Shown: positions 45,569-57,593 of the stretch, piece after piece | How positions within the stretch are numbered: position 1 is the stretch's first letter | How the letters are laid out: the number at the start of each line of letters is the position of its first letter | Origin: Chloroflexota bacterium | GTDB taxonomy: Bacteria > Chloroflexota > UBA6077 > FW602-bin22 > JAMCYS01 | Direction of reading: 5' to 3' | Length of the DNA stretch: 64,000 bases | Assembly: GCA_023473795.1 (NCBI GenBank) | Contig: JAMCYS010000033.1 | Location: 1 to 64,000 of the forward strand | Made by a program: the position numbers and the translations under genes | Notes under the pieces: generated by a model | The model's input: the letters and a program-made list of their open reading frames with translations, nothing else | What the model was told of the DNA's origin: nothing | The model's database searches: none

Positions 45569-46503
45569 TTGTTCGCGAAGACGTTAGAGCTGCGGATCAC
45601 GCAACCTGGCATGCAGGAATGGGTAGTTCGTCCCTGGCCGCCCCGCTCCACGATCGTGTCGTAAAGCTTCTCGCCGCTGATCTCGTCCGCCGCCTCGAAA
45701 CTGCCCCGGCTGAAGTTGTGAGTGGGAAAGGCGCCAATCTGGTTGACAAAACTGACCAGCCCCGGCGTGCCCAAGCGCGGGTACGTGTCCCCGGTGATTG
45801 GGTGCGCCATCAGGGCTTGATTCAGCCGCTTTGCCGCCGCCTTGAAGCCTTCCCGGTCGGCAACGGCAGGCTCGGCGCCTCCCGCGTCGTCGACGACCAC
45901 CGCTTTCAGACCGCGCTTGCCCATCACCGCGCCCACGCCGCCGCGGGCGCAGTAGCGGTTCGGCCCGCCCTCCATGTCGGTAACGCCGATGCCGCTGAGG
46001 AGATAGCCCCGCTCGCCCGCCGGACCGATTGTCGCGATGGAAACCTTGGGGCCGTGCTCTCCCCTCAGCGTCTCAGCTGAGACGAAACAGCGCGCCCCCC
46101 ACAGACCCGTCGCGGGCAGCAGGCTGCCGCCGGATTTGTCTATCTTGAGCACGAAGTGCTGGTCCGTCGGCGCCTGGCCCTCGACGACGACCATCCGGTA
46201 GCCGAGGCGGCCCAGCTTGTGGCCCAGGGTGCCCCCGCCGTTCGATTCCTTGATGCCGCCGGTCAATGGGCTCTTCGTGCCCACCGAGATTCGCCCGGAG
46301 CTGGAGACGGAAACCAAACCGGCGAAGATGCCAGTAGCGAAGACGAGCTCGTTGTGCGGGCCGAGAGGGTCGCAGAGAGGGTCAAGCTCTGCCAAGAGTA
46401 CCTTGTCACACAGGCCGCGCCCGCCCAGGGCGCGAAGGTCAGTGGGCAACGTCTCCTCGCGCACAGTCAGAGCACTCATGTCCACTCGCAGTACTCTGTC
46501 CAT
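45568..46503 (-). pseudogene. Truncated N-terminal AOR copy from duplication
   Basis: Identical 5' AOR up to NVFANK then runs into AlkA fragment (ORF 45244..46503). Confidence 0.88.
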
Positions 46504-46638
46504 CCCCGCTCCTGCCTTAGTTGTGCCGCCTCAAAGAACCGCAAGTGCGGGCGGCGGAGCGCCGCCTCCCTTGCACCTACTATAGCACGGGCACAAAGGG
46601 CGGTCAACGCAAGGCGAAGCGGGCTTGGTGGCAAACAG

Positions 46639-47514
46639 CTAGTCGCTTTGCTGGAGGATGCCGGCGTCCATGAGATTGGAGCCAGCTACGAGGAGGTACA
46701 AGAGCCCACGCAAGGCGCCGAAACGCTCCACCAGCGCCGCCTCCTGGGCCGCGTCGGCTGGCCTGGCCAATCCAAAGATTCGGGCCAGACCCCGGCGGAT
46801 GCCCGAGTCGCCGGCCGGAAAGACGTCCAGCCGTCCCAGTCCTCGCAGAAGAATGAGATCGGCGCTCCAACGGCCAACCCCGGGCAGGGCCGTCAGCCGC
46901 TCGGCCGCGGCAGGGCTGGGCAGCGCCTCCAGCTCACCTAACGTCAGGCCGCCGTCAGCCACCAGGGCGGCAACGGCGCGCAAAGCGCGAGCTTTCTGGG
47001 AAGAGAAGCCGAGCCCGCGCAGCGCTTCCTCACCCGTCGCGGCCAGCCGCACGGCGTCAGGAAAGGCCCAGTACTCGCGCCCCTGCCAGGTAACATTGCT
47101 ACCCAGGGACGTCACCAGTCTGCCCACGATGGCCAGTGCGGCGGTGAGGCTGATCTGCTGGAAAGCGATGACGTTGATCAGACTCTCCAGCAGAGACGCG
47201 AAGCGGGGCGGCTTGAGGCCCCGCAGCGCTCGGGCAACCGAGGCCAGGGCGGGGTCGGACATCGCCAGCTGCTGGAACGGCTCCGTGTCGACGGCAATGC
47301 CCAGCGTGCGAGCCAGCGTAGACAAAGCGCCCTCCACAACCTGGGTCGACAGCGACCCGCCGTACAGCCGCACCGCGAGCACCGGCTCCTCCCGCAGCCC
47401 CTCTTGCCGGACTTCCGCCAGCCCCAGACCGCCGCCCAGCGACAGCGCCTTACGGTAAGCACCGTCCTCCCAGCGCTCAACCGGATTGCTGGGTCGCCGC
47501 TGCAGAAGGCGCAC
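46639..47514 (-). CDS. DNA-3-methyladenine glycosylase II/AlkA-like
   Basis: FQQISLTAALAIVGRLV...LTALPGVGRWSADLILLRGLGRLDVFPAGDSG. Confidence 0.85.
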   Translation of the reverse strand: MRLLQRRPSNPVERWEDGAYRKALSLGGGLGLAEVRQEGLREEPVLAVRLYGGSLSTQVVEGALSTLARTLGIAVDTEPFQQLAMSDPALASVARALRGLKPPRFASLLESLINVIAFQQISLTAALAIVGRLVTSLGSNVTWQGREYWAFPDAVRLAATGEEALRGLGFSSQKARALRAVAALVADGGLTLGELEALPSPAAAERLTALPGVGRWSADLILLRGLGRLDVFPAGDSGIRRGLARIFGLARPADAAQEAALVERFGALRGLLYLLVAGSNLMDAGILQQSD

Positions 47515-47582
47515 CGTCGGCTCAAGTTGGAAGGGCGGCCGGGGATAGAGGCGATGCTCCGCGTTGATGGCTGGACCTCCGG

Positions 47583-49013
47583 TTAGGCCGTGCCGAAGTA
47601 GGGAGCGACGAAACGGAACAGGCAGAGGTAATCCAGAACGAGGAAAGCTAGCCAGAGAGCCACCGCGCCCGCCCAGGCGAGGCGCCGGGGCGCCAGGGCC
47701 AGGAGCCCCCCGGCAAAGAAGATGCCGATGGGCCCCAGAGCCGGGAAGAGGTAGCGGCCTTGCGCCTGGATGAAGGTAAGGTTGTAGTACAGGAATTCCC
47801 CCAGAACGACGAAGAAGGAGAGACCAAGTACAGACAGCGACCAGCGGGCGGGCCGGTCGCTCCGCTCACGACCGCTGGTCAGTCGCCACAGCCAAACCGC
47901 CAGCCCAACCGTCCCGATGACCGTCAACAAGAGCAGCGCCTGATACAGGCGGCGGTCCACCAGAATACCCATCCAGCCGAACTGGGCCCAGAAGCTCTGG
48001 AAGGTCGTCGTCGCCAGGTACTCCAGTCCCTGCCAGCTGTAGACCGTGCGTGGCTGGCCCACGACGGCGGCGGCGTGCCGTGCCTGAATCAAAGGATCGA
48101 GCCAGCCATAGGTTAGCGCATTGCGTACGAACCACCACCCGGAAACCAGCAGCGCCGGCCCACCGACGAGCGCTAACTGCCGCCCGAGCCCGGCCGCGGG
48201 CCGGCTGACACTGAAAGTCAGCGTGCCCCCGGTGGTCCCGCCCGACGCGAGGTCCGGCCGGACCTGCCAGCGGCGGCGAACCAGAATGGCCAGCAATGCC
48301 AGCGGCACCGCGCCGTAGATCGTGACCTTAGTAAGCAAGGCTAGGCCAAGGAGCAGCCCGAGCACGAGCGCCAGCCTGTCGGCGAAACCGTAACGCAGGC
48401 CGGCGACTAAGACCGCCAGAACGAGCGTCATCACCAATAGCGATAGGCTGTCGTTCTGCACCGCCGCGCTGAGGAACTGCTGCATGGGCACGGCGCCGAC
48501 GAAAGCGGTCGCCGCCAGCGCCAGCAGCGGCCGCCCGGGCAAGGTCAGCCCCGCCAGGGCATAGACCGCCAGGAGCAGGAGCGCGCCGAAGAAGATAGAG
48601 AGCGCGCGCAGGGCCATCACCTGGCGGTCGAGCGAAGCGCCTTCGCTAGCCTTGTAGACGACAGCGCCGAGAAGGTAGTAGAGCGGCGGCTGGTGCGACT
48701 CGTAGCGCAAACCATCAACCGGCAGCGAGTCAGGGAACCTGGCGGTGGTTAGTTGCAGCAGATAGTCCTGATCGTAGTCGCCCGGCTGGAGCACCGGCAA
48801 GGTGCCCGTGGTGGCGAGATGCTTGACGTAGTTGAAGTGCGCGGGTTCGTCAGGGGCGTTCCACTTGGGGACTTTCAGCGCGTAGAGCCCCGCGAAGACG
48901 AGGTAAGCGCCGACCACCAGCGCCAGGCCCAGACGGTAGGGCCATTGCCTAGTGCTGTCCTGGCCGTCCGTTGTACTTCCCCCGCAGATTATTGAAACGG
49001 ACCCTGAGCACAT
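47583..49013 (-). CDS. Membrane glycosyltransferase (ArnT/GT39-like or DUF2142)
   Basis: Multi-TM, WNAPDEPAHFNYVKHLATTGTLPVLQPGDYD. Confidence 0.75.
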   Translation of the reverse strand: MCSGSVSIICGGSTTDGQDSTRQWPYRLGLALVVGAYLVFAGLYALKVPKWNAPDEPAHFNYVKHLATTGTLPVLQPGDYDQDYLLQLTTARFPDSLPVDGLRYESHQPPLYYLLGAVVYKASEGASLDRQVMALRALSIFFGALLLLAVYALAGLTLPGRPLLALAATAFVGAVPMQQFLSAAVQNDSLSLLVMTLVLAVLVAGLRYGFADRLALVLGLLLGLALLTKVTIYGAVPLALLAILVRRRWQVRPDLASGGTTGGTLTFSVSRPAAGLGRQLALVGGPALLVSGWWFVRNALTYGWLDPLIQARHAAAVVGQPRTVYSWQGLEYLATTTFQSFWAQFGWMGILVDRRLYQALLLLTVIGTVGLAVWLWRLTSGRERSDRPARWSLSVLGLSFFVVLGEFLYYNLTFIQAQGRYLFPALGPIGIFFAGGLLALAPRRLAWAGAVALWLAFLVLDYLCLFRFVAPYFGTA

Positions 49014-49788
49014 CTCCCAGCATGGCGAACGTGTCGCGGACCGGCCGCACTTTGCTGCCTTTGGCGTAGTACCAGTCTATGGGCACTTCGGCGACCCTGT
49101 AGCCACTCCGCACGGCGAGGAAGAGCAGCTCCACGTCAAAGCCGGTGACCAGGGGGCCCTGGATCGGCTGACTATCGTCGCAGTAGAGGTGAGAGCGCTC
49201 GAACAGGTCGCGCGCCACGTCCGCCTTGAAGCACTTGAAGCCGCACTGGGTATCCTGGAAGCCCCCGATGGTCAGGAAGCGGACGATGCGGTTGAAGACC
49301 CGTCCCATTAGGTGCCGGTAGTAGGGCTCATGGTAACGACGGGCCCCCGGTGCCTCGCGCGAGCCGATGGCGATGTCGTAGCCCTCAGCAAAGAACGGCA
49401 GGAACTTACCGACCTCCTCGATTGGCATCGAGAGGTCCGCATCGCAGATGAAAGAGAGTTTGGCCCGCGACGCCATCACACCGCCCCGCACGGCAGCGGC
49501 CTTGCCCCGGTGCGCCAGGCGCAGCAGTCGGAAGCGCGGGTCACGAGCGGCAAAGGACTCGACGACCGCCGCCGTGCCATCCTCACTGCCGTCGTCAGAT
49601 ACCACCACTTCCCAATCGTAGGGCTGCTCGCCGAGGTAACTGGCGATTCGCCGCAGACTTTCCGGCAAACGCCCTTCCTCGTTGTAAGCAGGGACCACTA
49701 GGGAGAGAAATGGCTCGCGTTCGCTGCTAATGGGTGAACCTCCGCGGCGCGGACTCCAGGCAAGATGCGATTGGGCAGGCGGCATCAT
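48949..49788 (-). CDS. GT2 dolichyl-phosphate glucosyltransferase-like
   Basis: LSLVVPAYNEEGRLPESLRRIASYL...VVSDDGSEDGT. Confidence 0.88.
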   Translation of the reverse strand: MMPPAQSHLAWSPRRGGSPISSEREPFLSLVVPAYNEEGRLPESLRRIASYLGEQPYDWEVVVSDDGSEDGTAAVVESFAARDPRFRLLRLAHRGKAAAVRGGVMASRAKLSFICDADLSMPIEEVGKFLPFFAEGYDIAIGSREAPGARRYHEPYYRHLMGRVFNRIVRFLTIGGFQDTQCGFKCFKADVARDLFERSHLYCDDSQPIQGPLVTGFDVELLFLAVRSGYRVAEVPIDWYYAKGSKVRPVRDTFAMLGDVLRVRFNNLRGKYNGRPGQH

Positions 49789-49843
49789 AGCAAGTCCCTA
49801 CCGTCAGGTCAACCGCGCCACGGCCAGCCGGCCGCCCCAACCT

Positions 49844-51223
49844 TCAATCCTCGTGTCCGCGGCGGCTCGCACACTGGTCCACGAATCGTCGGGCCAGCGT
49901 GTGATCGCTGGCGAAGTGCAGCCGCAGCTGGGAGGCGAGGACGTTGCCGCGGGCGTAGCCCTCGAGCTGCTCCTCCGGGTCGGACACCAGGTAGGCAGCA
50001 TCCTCGACGGGAAACGTGGTGAGCGCCCAGTGGAACTCATAGGCCCGCAAGTGCCTGCCGCGTCTGGCCAGAAGCGAGTCGCGAGCCGCCGTCGCCACGG
50101 CGTAGCCAAGCCGCGGGCTGCTACGTCGCATCTCGGCCCAGCGCGGGGCCACGCCCAGGAACGGATAGCGCTCGCCGTCCTGGTCTATAACCCCCTGACT
50201 TAGATAGACGGCGCCACCGCACTCGCCGTAGATGGGCAGGCCAGCCTTCACTTGCTCGCGCAGACTGCTCAAGAACGGTTGGTTTGCCGCCAGCTCCGCG
50301 GCATGAAGCTCAGGCAGCCCCGGTCCGGCATAGACGCCGTCCAAGCCCGCGGGCAGTTGTGTATCGTGCAGTGGGCTGGCCGTAACCAACTCCCCGCCCC
50401 AGGCCGCCAGCAGCTCCAAGTTGTCGTCCTGGTAAAGGTCAAAGGCCTCGTCTCGCAGCACCGCCACCCGGGCCCGCGGCGGGCGCGGCGACGGCGGGAA
50501 CGCCCCACCGACCGTACTGTCTGGGAGCGGCCAGGCTTCACGCATCGCCTGAAGAAGCGCCTGCACGTCAATCGTGGCCTGAACCTCACGGCGAATCCTC
50601 TCCATCGTATCGGCCAGCGACTCGCAGGCGGCGCTGGGCAGGAAACTAGGGTGCTGTTCCGGCAACGTCAAGCCGGGGTTGTAGGATAGATGGCCCAGAA
50701 CCGGCAAGCCCGCCCCGACCTCCACGCCCTCAGTGGCCCGCGCCAAATGAGCGGGGCTGGTGATGTTGTTGAGGACAACGCCGATAATCTCGACCTCGGG
50801 GTCGAAATCCCGAAAGCCGAGGGCGATGGCGCCCGCGCTTTGGGCTGTGCGGCCCACGTCCAAGACCAGCAAGACCGGCGCCCGCAGCCACTTCGCCAAC
50901 TCCGCCGTGCTGCCTTCGGCACCAAGACTGCTCCGACCATCGTAGAGACCCATTATGCCCTCGATCAGGGCCAGGGATTCGCCGTGGCAAGCTTTGGCAA
51001 CAAGGTCGATGATGGTCGGCCGGTTGACCAACCAGGTATCGATACTGCGGCAGTTCTCGCCCGCCGCTAGACGTAGGTAGGCCGGGTCGATGTAGTCCGG
51101 CCCGCACTTAAAGGGTTGGACCCGCAACCCGCGGGCGCGCAGCGCCGCCATTAGACCCACGGCAACCGTCGTCTTGCCGGCGCCACTGCCGTTGCCCGCC
51201 ACAACCAGTCTAGGGAGCTGCAT
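49844..51223 (-). CDS. cobB: Cobyrinate a,c-diamide synthase
   Basis: LVVAGNGSGAGKTTVAVGLMAALRARGLRVQPFKCGPDYIDP. Confidence 0.92.
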   Translation of the reverse strand: MQLPRLVVAGNGSGAGKTTVAVGLMAALRARGLRVQPFKCGPDYIDPAYLRLAAGENCRSIDTWLVNRPTIIDLVAKACHGESLALIEGIMGLYDGRSSLGAEGSTAELAKWLRAPVLLVLDVGRTAQSAGAIALGFRDFDPEVEIIGVVLNNITSPAHLARATEGVEVGAGLPVLGHLSYNPGLTLPEQHPSFLPSAACESLADTMERIRREVQATIDVQALLQAMREAWPLPDSTVGGAFPPSPRPPRARVAVLRDEAFDLYQDDNLELLAAWGGELVTASPLHDTQLPAGLDGVYAGPGLPELHAAELAANQPFLSSLREQVKAGLPIYGECGGAVYLSQGVIDQDGERYPFLGVAPRWAEMRRSSPRLGYAVATAARDSLLARRGRHLRAYEFHWALTTFPVEDAAYLVSDPEEQLEGYARGNVLASQLRLHFASDHTLARRFVDQCASRRGHED

Positions 51224-51423
51224 ACCTTGCTTCCGGTCCTAACACAGAGAGTTGGCTCGGCCTGCGATTATACTACGTGCTCTGCTGCTTGTGTGCCTGC
51301 CTACCGCCTACCGGCGGCCAATACGGTCAAATTGGCGCCACCGCGTGCGACCCCGCCGGCCCGGGAAGCCCCGCTGGCCGGCCGGTCGGGCTCCAGCCGG
51401 TGCGCGGAGAAGGCAGACGCCGG

Positions 51424-53307
<1,884 letters not shown>

Positions 53308-54035
53308 TTGGGCGAGTCCACGTCGTCGCCGAGTTTCTCACGGAGTGCGCGCACGTGGGCGTCGACCGTGCGGGTTATTCCCGCCTCCGGATAACCCCAC
53401 ACCTGTCGCAGGAGCGCCTCGCGGGTGAACACCCGGCCACGATTCGCCAGCAAGTAGGCCAGCAAATCGAATTCCTTCGGCTTCAGCGCCACCTCCCGCT
53501 CCGCCACCAGCACCCGCCGCCTGGCAAGGTCCACCGAGAGCTCGCCTGCCCGCAACAACTCAGCTTTCTGCCCGGACGCCGGCTCAGTCCTGATGGAGCG
53601 CCGAAGTAGCGCCTTGACGCGCGCCTGCAGCTCACGCATGCTGAATGGTTTGGTAAGGTAGTCGTCCGCACCGATTTCGAGGCCTACTACCCGGTCGATC
53701 TCGGAGTCTTTGGCCGTAAGCATTAGGATCGGCACTTGGCTCTCCGACCGAAGACGGCGGCAGACCTCAAACCCATCTAGCTTGGGCAGCATAACATCGA
53801 GAACAATAGCATCCGGGGAGTTGCCCCGCGCTAGCTTGAGCGCCTCCTCGCCGTCGGCGGCAGTCAGCACCTCGTGTCCCTCGCGGCGGAGACTGTACGC
53901 CACCGAGTGCAGCAGATTGGGCTCATCGTCGACGACCAGTATCTTCGGCACGCCCACCTCCGTCACCTATCAGCCACTCGCCCGCGAGCTGCTCTCATCT
54001 TAAGCGGGCGTCAAGGTCGTGTCAATCGAAGCCGC

Positions 54036-54704
54036 CTAGTAGCTGGAGACGTTGAACTCCTGGAAGCGCCCGGTGACGGCGAAGACAGTGCGCTCGCAAA
54101 TATTCGTGACCCGGTCGGCGATCCGCTCCAGGTTGTGGGCCGTCCAGAGAAGGTAAGTAGCTCTGGTGATACTGCGCGGGTCCGCCAGCATGAAAGTGAT
54201 GAGCTCGCGGTACACCTGGTTATACAGGGCATCGACCTCGTCGTCCTCCTGGGCGATCTTCTTGGAGGCTTCCACATCCTCCGAGATGAAGGCCTGGAGC
54301 GAGCGCTCGAGCATGTCCCGTGCTTTGTCCGCCATACGTGGCACGTCGATAAGCGGTTTGAGCAGTGGCTCGTCCCCGTGCATCACTACAATCTTGGCGA
54401 TCCCCGCCGCGTGATCGCCCATCCGCTCAAGTTCCTGCACGACGGTCAGAGCAGCCAGCACGATCCGCAAATCGCCTGCCATAGGCTGCTGGCGGGCGAT
54501 GATCTGCATAACGTGTTCTTCGATGTCGAAACGCCGACGGTTGATCGCGGCATCGTCCGCGATGATCTTCCGCGCCTCGATGAGGTCCTGCTGGCGTAGG
54601 GCTGCGATGGAACGGTCGATGGCGCGGTCGACCATGCCGCCCATCACCATAACGTCGTCCCGCAGCGTGTGTAGTTCCCTGTCAAAGTGGACCCGGTTCA
54701 TCAT
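54036..54704 (-). CDS. phoU: PhoU phosphate regulator
   Basis: VHFDRELHTLRDDVMVMGGMVDRAIDRSI; ERMGDHA. Confidence 0.93.
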   Translation of the reverse strand: MMNRVHFDRELHTLRDDVMVMGGMVDRAIDRSIAALRQQDLIEARKIIADDAAINRRRFDIEEHVMQIIARQQPMAGDLRIVLAALTVVQELERMGDHAAGIAKIVVMHGDEPLLKPLIDVPRMADKARDMLERSLQAFISEDVEASKKIAQEDDEVDALYNQVYRELITFMLADPRSITRATYLLWTAHNLERIADRVTNICERTVFAVTGRFQEFNVSSY

Positions 54705-54744
54705 CTCGCTCCCCCTGATTGCTGCCCAGCGAATGACGGGTGCC

Positions 54745-55584
54745 CTAGCCGAATCTACCGGTTATGTAACCTTCAGTGCGTTTGTCGCGCGGATTGGTGA
54801 ACACCTCGTTGGTATCACCATATTCGACCAGTTCGCCGATGCGATCATCACCCGCCAGCATAAAGGCCGTGTAGTCGGACACGCGGGACGCCTGCTGCAT
54901 GTTGTGGGTCACCACAACTATTGTATAGCGCTCTTTCAAGTCCCCCATCAACTCCTCGATACGGTACGTCGCCAGAGGGTCGAGGGCGGATGCCGGTTCG
55001 TCCATCAATATTATCTCCGGCTTGATGGCGATGGCGCGAGCAATGCACAGGCGCTGCTGCTGTCCGCCGGAGAGGGAAGCGCCGGACACGTTCAGTTTGT
55101 CCTTCACTTCTCCCCAGAGCGCGGCCTGACGCAGGCTGCGCTCTACGATATCATCCAGCTCGCTCTTGGGCAGAGATCGGTTCAGCTTGATGCCAGCTAC
55201 CACGTTGTCGTAGACCGACATCATTGGGAAAGGGTTCGGCTTCTGGAAGACCATGCCCACCAGGCGACGCACCCGCACCGGGTCAACTTCGGGTCCGTAG
55301 ATATTCTGGCCGTCCAGCAACACTACGCCGCCGACTCTGCCGCCCGGAATGACCTCGTGCATGCGGTTCAAGCAGCGCAGGAGCGTCGACTTGCCACAGC
55401 CCGATGGGCCAATAATGGCGGTGATAGCTTGGGGCACAATGCTCAAGTTGATGTCGCGCACGGCTTGCACTGGGCCATACCAGGCGCTGAGGTTCACCAC
55501 ACGCATGCCGTGCTCGCCATCGCGTGCTATTCCGGTTTTGTTCTCGCTATCCTGCTTCACGGTATCTCGCTCCGCGGTGATCAT
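54745..55584 (-). CDS. pstB: Phosphate ABC ATPase
   Basis: [40 protein letters not shown]. Confidence 0.96.
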   Translation of the reverse strand: MITAERDTVKQDSENKTGIARDGEHGMRVVNLSAWYGPVQAVRDINLSIVPQAITAIIGPSGCGKSTLLRCLNRMHEVIPGGRVGGVVLLDGQNIYGPEVDPVRVRRLVGMVFQKPNPFPMMSVYDNVVAGIKLNRSLPKSELDDIVERSLRQAALWGEVKDKLNVSGASLSGGQQQRLCIARAIAIKPEIILMDEPASALDPLATYRIEELMGDLKERYTIVVVTHNMQQASRVSDYTAFMLAGDDRIGELVEYGDTNEVFTNPRDKRTEGYITGRFG

Positions 55585-55609
55585 CGGTCTCCTCCACCTT
55601 CAACTGACC

Positions 55610-56506
55610 TCAACCGGGCCGCTGGCCCCTGGTAGCCAGCCTCGTCACCAGGCTGAGCACGCCGATGGTGGCGATCAACACCAGCGCCCCGCCCCAGGCC
55701 TTCGTGTGCCAGTCCGCGAACGGTGAACTGGCGTAGTTGTAGATCTGCACCGGCAGCGCCGCCATCGGCTGTAGCAGATTCGTGTTGAAGAATTGGTTGC
55801 CCAGCGAGGTGAGCAGCAAGGGAGCCGTCTCTCCCCCGGCTCGGGCCATGGCCAGGACCACGCCGGTCGTCACACCCGAGCGCGCGGTGGGCAGCACGAC
55901 GCGCAAGATAGTGCGCCAGCGAGGCACGCCTAGCGCCAGCGCCGCCTCACGCAGCGAACCGGGCACCAGTCGCAGCACCTCCTCAACCGTGCGCGTGATA
56001 ATTGGCACCATGACGATGGCCAAGGCCACTGACCCGGCCAGACCGGAGAAATGACCCACCAGATGTCGCACCAGCAACGCCCAGACGAAGACGCCGATGA
56101 CGATCGAGGGCAGGCCGGCGATAAGGTCAATCGTGAAACGCACGGCGGGCGCCAAGCGCGTGCCCGCGTACTCGGAAAGGTAGATGCCGGTGCCCACGCC
56201 GATCGGCACGCCGATTAGGCCGGCCACGAACAGCATATACAGCGTGCCCAAGATGGCCGGCGCCACCCCGCCGCCAACCTCGCCATAGGGCAACGGGCGC
56301 TGCGTGAAGAAGTCCAGATTCAGCGCCGGGGCGCCGTTTATCACCACGTAGGCAAGAATCGCCAACAGCACGGCAACGCCTATTAGGGCGCTAACAGTGA
56401 TCAGTACCGTCATGAAGACGTCTACCAGGCGGCGCCTCTGCCAGATTCCGTCCTGGTCTCGAGTCAGGGCACCGCCGCTGCCGACAGTGATGTCACTACC
56501 CTCCAT
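55610..56506 (-). CDS. pstA: Phosphate permease
   Basis: GGVAPAILGTLYMLFVAGLIGVPIGVGTGIYLSEYA. Confidence 0.94.
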   Translation of the reverse strand: MEGSDITVGSGGALTRDQDGIWQRRRLVDVFMTVLITVSALIGVAVLLAILAYVVINGAPALNLDFFTQRPLPYGEVGGGVAPAILGTLYMLFVAGLIGVPIGVGTGIYLSEYAGTRLAPAVRFTIDLIAGLPSIVIGVFVWALLVRHLVGHFSGLAGSVALAIVMVPIITRTVEEVLRLVPGSLREAALALGVPRWRTILRVVLPTARSGVTTGVVLAMARAGGETAPLLLTSLGNQFFNTNLLQPMAALPVQIYNYASSPFADWHTKAWGGALVLIATIGVLSLVTRLATRGQRPG

Positions 56507-56518
56507 CGCTCCTTCCTC

Positions 56519-57493
56519 CTACAGCCTGGCCGAGCCTTGCGGGCCCCTAGCCACCCGCCAAACCAGCAACCGCGCGGCCACGTTCACCAAAGCCGCCACC
56601 AGCAAGAGAACGAGAGCGACCGCGACGAGGGCGGAGAAGTACATCTCCGAATCGGCCTCGGTAAATTGGTTGGCAATGGCACTGGCCATCGTGTAACCAG
56701 GGGTAAAAAGCGAGGGGCTGATCGCCGAAGAGCTATTGCCGATGACCATTGTCACTGCCATGGTTTCGCCCAGAGCCCGCGCCAGCCCGAGCACCGAGGC
56801 CCCGGCGATGCCCGCTTTGGCATACGGCAGCACAGCCCCCTGAATCATCTCCCATTTGGTGGCCCCGAGGGCGATCATGCCCTCGCGCTGCGTGTCGGGC
56901 ACCGCGCGCAGAACCTCTCTGGAGACTGCGGTCACGGTCGGCAGAATCATTATGGCCAGTATGACGCCGGCGATCAGCATATCTCGCCCCAGAATGGCAC
57001 CGCTGAACAGCGCCCCAATCACCGGTACCTGGCCGAGCGTGTTCTGGAGGAACGGCTCGACCGCATCGCGCATCAAGGGAGCCAGGATGAACAGGCCCCA
57101 GAGACCATAGATGATGCTGGGGATCACCGCCAGCAGTTCGATCAGGAAGGAAAGCGGCTCCCGCAACCACTTGGGGACATACTCCGTCAAGAAGAGGGCG
57201 GCCCCGACGCTGATGGGACCGGCGATCAGCAATGCCACCGCCGACGTCACCAGCGTGCCGTAGATGAAAGCCAGAGCCCCGAACCTCTCGGCCACCGGGT
57301 CCCAAATCGCGGTAGTCAAGAAGGAGAGGCCGAATTGGAGGAGCGCGCTCCTGGCATCGCCGAACACCAAGAAAATGATCAGCGCCAGCAAGACGATTGT
57401 GCCAACCGCCAGGCCTGTCACCAGCCAGCGGAAGAGTTTGTCCCCTTGGTCTTCGCCACCGGCGAAGCGCGATCCAGACGCTATCTTGTCCAC
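56519..57493 (-). CDS. pstC: Phosphate permease
   Basis: GTLVTSAVALLIAGPISVGAALFLTEYVPKWLREPLSFLIELLAVIPSIIYGLWG. Confidence 0.95.
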   Translation of the reverse strand: MDKIASGSRFAGGEDQGDKLFRWLVTGLAVGTIVLLALIIFLVFGDARSALLQFGLSFLTTAIWDPVAERFGALAFIYGTLVTSAVALLIAGPISVGAALFLTEYVPKWLREPLSFLIELLAVIPSIIYGLWGLFILAPLMRDAVEPFLQNTLGQVPVIGALFSGAILGRDMLIAGVILAIMILPTVTAVSREVLRAVPDTQREGMIALGATKWEMIQGAVLPYAKAGIAGASVLGLARALGETMAVTMVIGNSSSAISPSLFTPGYTMASAIANQFTEADSEMYFSALVAVALVLLLVAALVNVAARLLVWRVARGPQGSARL

Positions 57494-57593
57494 GGCCGGT
57501 GTTTTCCTCCAAGCGCCGAATGGCGCGCCAGAACCCTCCCGGGGCCTTCGCCGGCCACGTGCGGGGAGGGTTCTCGCGCTCGTACTGTGCGGT

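Larger units (their letters stand above)
44208..46928. repeat. 1360-bp direct tandem duplication (44208-45568 / 45568-46928, boundary ambiguous by about 1 bp)
   Basis: AOR start repeats at 45143 and 46503; lines compared by eye are identical. Confidence 0.9.

Noticed and set aside
45244-46503. 419-aa ORF as an AOR-fusion protein
   Set aside because: Product of the tandem duplication; after NVFANK it is an out-of-frame read through the AlkA fragment.
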